Shown in pieces: positions 58,421-64,000 of a stretch of 64,000 nt of DNA. The DNA lies in contig DKFJ01000008.1 of the NCBI GenBank assembly GCA_002452335.1, positions 35,261 through 99,260 of the forward strand, in the 5' to 3' direction. Made by a program: the position numbers and the translations under genes. How positions within the stretch are numbered: position 1 is the stretch's first letter; each line of letters opens with the position of its first letter. This DNA is from Deferribacteraceae bacterium UBA6799 (GTDB lineage: Bacteria; Chrysiogenota; Deferribacteres; Deferribacterales; Geovibrionaceae). The notes under the pieces were generated by a model. The model saw nothing but the letters and a program-made list of their open reading frames with translations, was not told the DNA's origin and searched no databases.

Positions 58421-60169
58421 ATGAAAACATGGATCAGGGTTGCTCTTTTCGCGGTGATTACATGCGCTTTCGCTTATATGATCTATATACCGTATAAAGA
58501 GGTCAAACAACAGACCACGGATAAGCTCAACGAGAAGCAGATGCTGATAGCCAAACAGGCAGCCAGAAGCATCGAGAATTTCTTCAGCGAGCAGGCAGAC
58601 CATCTGAAATATCTGTCGGACGACCCTGATATCGTCAGCATGAGCATAGCCGGACGAAACACCATCTCCCGCAGCTACGCCAACTATTCACGCTATATCT
58701 CCGCAATAACACGCTACGACAGCAAAGGAAACATCCTGTATTCTTACCCCAACCCGGAAAAGGTGCAGGGAAAAAACATATCCGGACAGACACATGTGGC
58801 AAAACTCCTGAAAGAGCACAAACCGAACGTGAGCGACGTCTTCACATCTGTTCAGGGATTCCCCACAGTGGCTATTTCACAGCCAGTTTTCGACAAAGGA
58901 ATTTTCATCGGCGCCATCGGCTTTCTGGTGGATTTCAAATATATTGCTAAAACATATCTGGAAGTGGTGCAGATCGGCGATGAAGGCTACGCATGGATGA
59001 TAAGCCGTGACGGAGTGGAGCTTTACTGCCCCGTGCCGGGACACGTCGGGGTGAACATCAGCAAAACATCCCACAGGTTTCCCACTGTTCTGGATATGGC
59101 AGACCGGATGAAGCAGGGACTGACAGGTTTTGCGGTCTATCAGTATGACATGTCGAAAGACAGAGAGACAGAAACAGTGGTGAAACACGCCGCCTTCGCT
59201 CCTGTGCATATGCAGGACAACCTCTGGTCCATAGCGGTGGCAACGCCGGAAAGCGAGATCTATTCAGAACTGCATAATTTTTACAGAAAAACGCTGATTT
59301 CCGTTTCCGTTCTGCTTCTGGCGCTCTCTCTGCTGGGATATGTGATGATCAAGGATTTTCACCTGAGCAAGATCAACATGGAGCTGGAGAAGCGTATTCA
59401 GGCGGAGATGGAAAAAAGAAAAAAACAGGAAAAGTTCATGCTCCAGCAGGCGAGATTCTACAGCATGGGCGAAACGCTGAACGCCATAGCGCACCAGTGG
59501 CGGCAGCCCCTGAACTCCATAGGGCTCTGCATACAGGATCTGGAAGACGCGTACAGAATGGGACAGCTGAACGATGAATACATCAGGGACACGGTAAAGG
59601 CATCCATGACCAGCCTGAACAAGCTGTCCGACACCATAGATGATTTCAGAAATTTTTTCACCGCTGACGAAAAAAAGATTCAGGTGAATATGTGCGGACT
59701 GCTGTTCGGCATACATAATATAATCAGAGCCCAGCTCGACTCGCTGGAAATCAGGCTGACATTAACTCTGGAGGGCAGAATAGTGTCCGATCCGGACGAG
59801 TGCGATCCGGATAAATATTCCACGGAGACCTATCCGGATATGCTCCGGCAGGTCATCCTGAACTGTCTGCAAAATTCTAAAGAAGCCATAAAGAACAGAC
59901 TCGCCGAAAAAAGCATAGAGAAAGGAGAGATCACCATCGGTCTGTCAAAAGACAGACACGGTTTTGTGATAGAGATAACTGACAACGGCGGCGGCGTGCA
60001 GGAAGATCTGCTGGAAAAAGTCTTCGATCCGTATTTCTCCACAAAGGATCTGAACATAGGAATGGGGCTCGGGCTTTATATGGCTAAGGGTATAATAGAG
60101 GAACAGCTTAACGGATCGATAAAATTATTGAACTTTAAAAACGGCGCGAAAACAGTTATCCGTTTCTGA
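58421..60169 (+). CDS. Membrane sensor histidine kinase with Cache domain
   Basis: A 582-residue inner-membrane kinase. TM1 is near residues 5-25, the periplasmic Cache domain about 35-285 (SRSYANYSRYISAITRYDSKGN, VAISQPVFDKGIFIGAIGFLVDF), TM2 near 291-311, then a coiled linker. The HisKA block is TLNAIAHQWRQPLNSIGLCI, with the phospho-acceptor His in AHQWRQPL near 360. The HATPase has N-box NCLQNSKEAI, G1 ITDNGGGVQ and G2 GLGLYMAKGII. No response regulator is adjacent. Similar to the next gene in its kinase core, suggesting a duplicated or shared pathway. The N-box motif and HQWRQPL are typical of kinases in anaerobic delta/epsilon-type and Deferribacterota bacteria. Confidence 0.9.
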   Translation: MKTWIRVALFAVITCAFAYMIYIPYKEVKQQTTDKLNEKQMLIAKQAARSIENFFSEQADHLKYLSDDPDIVSMSIAGRNTISRSYANYSRYISAITRYDSKGNILYSYPNPEKVQGKNISGQTHVAKLLKEHKPNVSDVFTSVQGFPTVAISQPVFDKGIFIGAIGFLVDFKYIAKTYLEVVQIGDEGYAWMISRDGVELYCPVPGHVGVNISKTSHRFPTVLDMADRMKQGLTGFAVYQYDMSKDRETETVVKHAAFAPVHMQDNLWSIAVATPESEIYSELHNFYRKTLISVSVLLLALSLLGYVMIKDFHLSKINMELEKRIQAEMEKRKKQEKFMLQQARFYSMGETLNAIAHQWRQPLNSIGLCIQDLEDAYRMGQLNDEYIRDTVKASMTSLNKLSDTIDDFRNFFTADEKKIQVNMCGLLFGIHNIIRAQLDSLEIRLTLTLEGRIVSDPDECDPDKYSTETYPDMLRQVILNCLQNSKEAIKNRLAEKSIEKGEITIGLSKDRHGFVIEITDNGGGVQEDLLEKVFDPYFSTKDLNIGMGLGLYMAKGIIEEQLNGSIKLLNFKNGAKTVIRF

Positions 60170-60276
60170 TTCCAGCGGCGTTTTTCCCCGTCAACGGTCA
60201 CCCTCCCTCACATCGGCTTGTTATAGCCTGTATAAAATGATAAAATTTATAATTACAAACCACACAAGGCATCGAA

Positions 60277-61932
60277 ATGAAATATTCTGAAATATTGACG
60301 AATCTTTCTTATTTTACTCTGATAGAAAAATCCCCTCTGCCCACTCTCTGGGTCGATACCTCCGGCAGCCTGATACACGCCAACAAGGCGGCGGCAGATT
60401 ATCTGGGATATCCCATGGAAGAACTGATGAACATGAGCCTCGAAGCCATAGACGTCAGCTTCTCCGCCGAAAGGTTTTCTGAACAGGTCCGCTCCATGGA
60501 GATGAACCCCATAGTCCGTTTCGAATCCGTCCACAGACGCAGAGACGGAAGCATGGTGGATGTGGAGGTCATCAGAAACTTCGTGGACGAAAACGACCAG
60601 CACATCATCATTTCATATGTTTTTGACATCTCTGAGAAAAAAGCCGGCGAAAGACAGCTGGGCGAGATAAAAAAACTGCTGGATCTCTCCCGGGATATGA
60701 TACTCATAGCGGAATACGACACCTACGAAATAATATATGTGAACAACGAAACATGCAGAGAGCTCGGCTATACACAGCAGGAGCTGCTGAGCATGAACGT
60801 CAGGGATATCAGAAAAGACGCTGACAACATCCCTGTATCTGAGTATAAGCGCGACCTGAAAGACAACAGCCAGATGACCGTCTACGACACTCTGACACGA
60901 AAGGACGGCACAAAGTTTCCGGTGGAAGCAGGACTCAGCATGGTTGTGCTGAATAACAAAATGTACGGCGTCGCCATATCAAGAGACATCACGCAGAGAC
61001 TGGAAAAGGAACATGAACTGAAACAGAAGACCGACGCTCTGGAGGAACTGAACAAAAATCTGGAGCAGAAAGTTCTCGAAAGAACAAAAGAACTGGAAAA
61101 CCACAAGGCACATCTCGAAGAGAGGGTCAGAGAAGAGAGCGCTCTTCGCAGAAAACAGGAATCAGTGATATTCGCCCAGCAGAAGTTCGTGGATATGGGA
61201 AAAATGCTGAACGCCGTGGCCCACCACTGGCGCCAGCCGATAAACGCTCTGGGACTGATGATCCAGGAGGTCGGAGAGCTGTATGAGGATGAACGGATAA
61301 CTCCGGAATTCATAGATTATTTCACATCCACAGCCATGAGGGTGGTGTCGCAGATGTCCTCCACCATAGATCAGTTCAAAACCTTCTACACTCCGGAGAA
61401 GAAAAAGGCTGAGTTCGAGGTATTCAGCACCATATCCGGACTGATAAGCCTGATCAAGATACAGATGTACCGGAACAACATCAATCTGGAGATGGGATGC
61501 ACATGCCACCAGACGCAGGAAGCATGCGATGAGGGCTTCATTCTGCCGGACTGCGGAAACCGCCAGACAGTCATTTTCGGATATGAAGAGGAGCTCAAGC
61601 AGGTCATCATGAATGTAGTGGACAACGCCGCCGAATCCATAGCCGCCAGATACGGACAGGATAAGACAAACTCCGGACAGATAACTATCTTTCTGGTGAC
61701 CACGCCGGAAAAGATCACCATCACAGTGGAGGATAACGGCAAAGGCATTTCCGAAGATATCTCCGAAAAAATATTTGAACCCTATTTCACAACAAAAAAT
61801 GACGCTAAAAGCACGGGACTGGGGCTTTTCATGAGCAAAGTGATAATAGAGGACCATTTCAACGGATCCATGAAAGCGGAAAACACCGGAAACGGAGCAA
61901 GAATAATCATAACTCTGCCTGTGACGAAATAG
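60277..61932 (+). CDS. Cytosolic PAS-PAS sensor histidine kinase
   Basis: A 551-residue kinase without membrane helices. Two PAS domains lie at about 10-130 (PLPTLWVDTSGSLIHANKAAADYLGYPMEELMNM) and 135-250 (YEIIYVNNETCRELGYTQQELLSMNV). A coiled coil follows (KNLEQKVLERTKELENHKAHLEER), then the HisKA block MLNAVAHHWRQPINALGLMI with the phospho-acceptor His, and the HATPase with NVVDNAAESI, VEDNGKGISED and GLGLFMSKVII. A Cys cluster (MGCTCHQTQEACDE) inside the ATPase domain is odd and could bind metal or be redox sensitive. It closely parallels the preceding kinase. No partner regulator is adjacent. Confidence 0.9.
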   Translation: MKYSEILTNLSYFTLIEKSPLPTLWVDTSGSLIHANKAAADYLGYPMEELMNMSLEAIDVSFSAERFSEQVRSMEMNPIVRFESVHRRRDGSMVDVEVIRNFVDENDQHIIISYVFDISEKKAGERQLGEIKKLLDLSRDMILIAEYDTYEIIYVNNETCRELGYTQQELLSMNVRDIRKDADNIPVSEYKRDLKDNSQMTVYDTLTRKDGTKFPVEAGLSMVVLNNKMYGVAISRDITQRLEKEHELKQKTDALEELNKNLEQKVLERTKELENHKAHLEERVREESALRRKQESVIFAQQKFVDMGKMLNAVAHHWRQPINALGLMIQEVGELYEDERITPEFIDYFTSTAMRVVSQMSSTIDQFKTFYTPEKKKAEFEVFSTISGLISLIKIQMYRNNINLEMGCTCHQTQEACDEGFILPDCGNRQTVIFGYEEELKQVIMNVVDNAAESIAARYGQDKTNSGQITIFLVTTPEKITITVEDNGKGISEDISEKIFEPYFTTKNDAKSTGLGLFMSKVIIEDHFNGSMKAENTGNGARIIITLPVTK

Positions 61933-61963
61933 TTTTTTTTACTTTCCATCACAATTTATTCCC

Positions 61964-62025
61964 TTGACACTTAACCCCTCCGGCCATATTATGACTTCAC
62001 AGTCATTAATTGACTCCGCAGTCAT
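61964..62025 (+). promoter_or_regulatory. Consensus promoter overlapped by tandem TetR operators
   Basis: TTGACA (61964-61969) and TATTAT (61987-61992) are exactly 17 bases apart. Two near-identical palindromes follow: TGACT-TCAC-AGTCA (61992-62005) and TGACT-CCGC-AGTCA (62011-62024), centres 19 bases apart. The first overlaps the -10 box and start site. This is a strong case for autorepression of the efflux operon by the TetR protein encoded next. Confidence 0.88.
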
Positions 62026-62048
62026 CACATAATAGGAGCGGATATGAA

Positions 62049-62633
62049 ATGAGCAAGGCAGGCAGAAAAAAAGCGCTGCTGGACAATATGTTAAAGAAGG
62101 ACATTGTCGATACGGTAATGAAACTGGTTCACGGGCAGGAAGCCGTCACCATGGAAGAGGTGGCAAAAGAATGCGGAGTGGCGAAAGGCACTCTGTATAA
62201 TTATTTTAAAAACAGAGACGACCTGCTGAACCATGTTCATAACTCAGTCATCACACCTATACTGGAATCCAACAGAGACATCTTCAACGGATCGCATCCC
62301 CCGAAAGAGAGCCTCATGATGTTTATAGACAGCGTCTACCGTGTTCACGAGGAAGTGTGTGTCTATTTCCGTTTTATGTACAACATCAGGACTGTTGAGG
62401 ACGAGTACAGAGACAGATTCCACATGGTGATAGACCCGCTGGCAAAACTGCTGAAAGACGGAATCGACAAAGGAATCTTCATAGACGTGGATCCGTATAT
62501 TCTGGCAGATATGGTTTTCGGCACAGTGATAGGACCTCTGAAATCAATGTTTTACAGAAACATGACCTGTATGGACACAGGGAAAATGAAGCAGGACACC
62601 ATCAAACTTATAAATATGATAGTTATTAAATAG
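62049..62633 (+). CDS. TetR-family repressor of the efflux operon
   Basis: A 194-residue regulator. The N-terminal HTH reads IVDTVMKLVHGQEAVTMEEVAKECGVAKGTLYNYFKNRDDLL, the typical TetR signature. The rest is a ligand-binding helical domain (IDSVYRVHEEVCVYFRFMYNIR). The start ATG 62049 overlaps a two-codon frame ATG-AAA-TGA that begins at 62044 right after AGGAG. Only 11 bases separate it from the membrane fusion protein gene, so it is the first gene of the operon and should bind the palindromes just upstream. Confidence 0.9.
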   Translation: MSKAGRKKALLDNMLKKDIVDTVMKLVHGQEAVTMEEVAKECGVAKGTLYNYFKNRDDLLNHVHNSVITPILESNRDIFNGSHPPKESLMMFIDSVYRVHEEVCVYFRFMYNIRTVEDEYRDRFHMVIDPLAKLLKDGIDKGIFIDVDPYILADMVFGTVIGPLKSMFYRNMTCMDTGKMKQDTIKLINMIVIK

Positions 62634-62644
62634 AGAGGGAACGT

Positions 62645-63796
62645 ATGAAAATTAAGATTGCAGCAGTGATCGCCGTGCTTTTAATCCTCGGCGCAGGTTT
62701 TTATTTTTACAAAGGCAAAGGCGGATCGACTGCGGCGCCGGCGCAGGCAGGACAGAGACCTCCCGTTGAGGTTGAGGTGTTCACTGTCAGCCAGGGCGAC
62801 ATCACATTTACAAAAGAACTTTCCGGACGCACCTCAGCGTATCAGATCGCTGAGATACGCCCGCAGGTCTCCGGAATCATCATCAAAAGATTCTTCACCG
62901 AAGGCAGCCGTGTTCAGTCCGGTCAGCAGCTCTATCAGATAGACCCCGCCCCCTATCAGGCGGCATATGAGAGCGCTGTGGCTTCTCTGCAAAGCGCGGA
63001 AGCTAACCTGACCTCCGCTGAACCCAGAGCAAAAAGATACTCTGAGCTGGTGGACGCCGGCGGCGTAAGCCGTCAGGAATATGACGATGCCGTTTCCGCA
63101 CTGGCACAGGCAAAAGCCGCAGTGGCACAGGCGAAGGCAGCCATCACCACAGCGAAGATTAATCTGGACTACACAAAGGTTTTCGCCCCTATATCCGGAC
63201 GCATAGGCAAATCCTCCGTCACAGAGGGAGCGCTCGTAACGGCTAATCAGGCGACAGCTCTTGCCACAGTGCAGAATCTGGACAAAATCTATGTGGACGT
63301 TAACCAGTCCGCCGCTGACATCATCAATCTGAAAAAGATGCTCAAAAGCGAAAACGGATCGCACACTGAAGCTACGCTCACTCTGGAAGGCTCATCAGAA
63401 GCCTACGGACATAACGGAGCGGTTCAGTTTTCAGATGTCACCGTGGACGAAACCACAGGAACCGTTCAGCTCAGAATACTCTTCCCTAATCCTGAAGGAG
63501 AGCTTCTGCCCGGTCTGTTCGTGAAGGCTAACGTTGCCCAGTATTCACAGTCAGGCGCAATAACAGTACCCCAGCAGGCGGTATCCAGAAACGCTGACGG
63601 CAGTGTCACAGTCTGGGCTGTGGACGCTTCCAACGTTGTTAATGTCCGCCCCATCAAAGTATCCAAGGTTCTTGGAGACAAATGGCTCGTGACAGAAGGT
63701 CTGGCGGCAGGAGACAGAGTTGTGACGGCAGGTCTTCAGAAGATCGCCCCCGGAGCGGCAGTATCACCTGTTGAACCCGCAAAAAAGGCTGAGTAA
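62645..63796 (+). CDS. RND efflux membrane fusion protein (AcrA/MexA-like)
   Basis: A 383-residue periplasmic adaptor. An N-terminal hydrophobic segment (MKIKIAAVIAVLLILGAGFYFY) without a lipobox acts as a membrane anchor. Then come the barrel-sandwich, hairpin and beta-barrel parts: TSAYQIAEIRPQVSGIIIKRFF, EGSRVQSGQQLYQIDPAPYQAA, a long coiled hairpin at about 100-170 (LAQAKAAVAQAKAAITTAK), APISGRIGKSSVTEGALV, and DVNQSAADI. It bridges the RND pump encoded next to an outer-membrane channel, which is not in the window. Confidence 0.93.
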   Translation: MKIKIAAVIAVLLILGAGFYFYKGKGGSTAAPAQAGQRPPVEVEVFTVSQGDITFTKELSGRTSAYQIAEIRPQVSGIIIKRFFTEGSRVQSGQQLYQIDPAPYQAAYESAVASLQSAEANLTSAEPRAKRYSELVDAGGVSRQEYDDAVSALAQAKAAVAQAKAAITTAKINLDYTKVFAPISGRIGKSSVTEGALVTANQATALATVQNLDKIYVDVNQSAADIINLKKMLKSENGSHTEATLTLEGSSEAYGHNGAVQFSDVTVDETTGTVQLRILFPNPEGELLPGLFVKANVAQYSQSGAITVPQQAVSRNADGSVTVWAVDASNVVNVRPIKVSKVLGDKWLVTEGLAAGDRVVTAGLQKIAPGAAVSPVEPAKKAE

Positions 63797-63807
63797 GGAA
63801 TAATATA

Positions 63808-64000
63808 ATGCCAAGATTTTTCATAGAGAGACCCATCTTCGCATGGGTAATTGCGATAGTTATCATGCTTGCGGGGGTGTTCGCCATATGGACCCTGCCC
63901 GTGGAGCAGTATCCCAAGATCGCCCCGCCCAGTGTCAGCATAACCGCCTCCTACCCCGGAGCGTCCGCTGAAACTCTGGAAAACAGCGTTACACAGGTTA
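63808..64000 (+). CDS. RND efflux pump (AcrB/MexB-like), N-terminal 64 residues only
   Basis: The frame runs off the window after 64 codons. It begins MPRFFIERPIFAWVIAIVIM, the classical start of HAE1-type RND pumps, followed by LPVEQYPKIAPPSVSITASYPG and ASAETLENSVTQV from the first periplasmic loop. AAGGAAT precedes ATG, 11 bases after the fusion protein stop. The full protein should be about 1040 residues and be controlled by the TetR gene upstream. Confidence 0.93.
   Translation, partial: MPRFFIERPIFAWVIAIVIMLAGVFAIWTLPVEQYPKIAPPSVSITASYPGASAETLENSVTQV

Noticed and set aside
1..64000. CRISPR array, prophage or insertion sequence
   Set aside because: No evenly spaced direct repeats, no transposase, integrase or phage structural genes were found; the only repeats are the two REP-like hairpins and the tRNA-Leu remnant.

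Overview
The window looks like an ordinary chromosomal stretch of a Gram-negative, respiring, motile-type bacterium. It encodes lipoproteins, Tat substrates, an RND efflux pump, a c-/b-type cytochrome pair, many two-component and c-di-GMP proteins and several ABC importers. It also carries selenocysteine machinery: a selD with an in-frame UGA and a tRNA-Sec. UbiD/UbiE proteins, a split-Soret-like cytochrome and anaerobe-type signalling would fit a Deferribacterota member (relatives of Seleniivibrio, Geovibrio or Denitrovibrio). That placement is inference from gene content only.

Region 1 (1-19 kb) is mostly housekeeping. It holds the end of an AlgJ/AlgX-like acetyltransferase gene, tRNA-Asn, a ferritin-like protein, an aminotransferase, selD, tRNA-Leu with a decayed partial copy beside it, a UbiD decarboxylase, an Mrp-type Fe-S carrier ATPase, a comEC-thiF-thiS cluster, dnaE-thiD, and a quinone oxidoreductase. 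One visibly AT-rich pentapeptide-like membrane protein gene (16.5-17.9 kb) stands out as foreign. It sits next to one of two long hairpin repeats of the same family (5.28 and 16.33 kb).

Region 2 (19-31 kb) starts with a TrpXYZ-type ABC importer. Next is a PotD-like periplasmic binding protein translationally coupled to a Cache/HD-GYP c-di-GMP phosphodiesterase, with no transporter of its own; the layout resembles NspS-MbaA. A tightly packed minus-strand signalling operon follows: histidine-kinase-like protein, response regulator, HDOD protein, SpoIIE-type phosphatase, UbiE, and a short UbiD paralogue that appears to use a non-AUG/GUG/UUG start. A HIT protein and tRNA-Sec close the region.

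Region 3 (31-49 kb) is the most distinctive accessory block. A CARDB lipoprotein and a HEAT-repeat protein with a possible vitellogenin-like N-terminus form one pair. A minus-strand 2-aminoethylphosphonate operon then runs phnS (frameshifted) - phnT - phnU - phnX::class III PLP enzyme fusion - phnW. The fused PLP domain is best explained as a PbfA-type (R)-1-hydroxy-2-aminoethylphosphonate ammonia-lyase, which would hand phosphonoacetaldehyde directly to the PhnX domain. Divergent from it is a second, Pot-type ABC operon with a Tat-exported binding protein and a PHP-family metallohydrolase.

Region 4 (48-64 kb) contains a DMT exporter with a divergent MarR regulator and clear operators, and an AraC/isopropylmalate-synthase-like pair. 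A LysR-controlled split-Soret-type cytochrome c/cytochrome b pair comes next, followed by a diguanylate cyclase, an AraC-methyltransferase (Ada-like) protein, an Asp/Glu racemase and two membrane/PAS histidine kinases. The window ends in a TetR-MFP-RND efflux operon with a consensus promoter overlapped by tandem palindromic operators; the RND pump gene is cut off by the window end. No CRISPR array, rRNA, prophage, insertion sequence or plasmid origin was seen.
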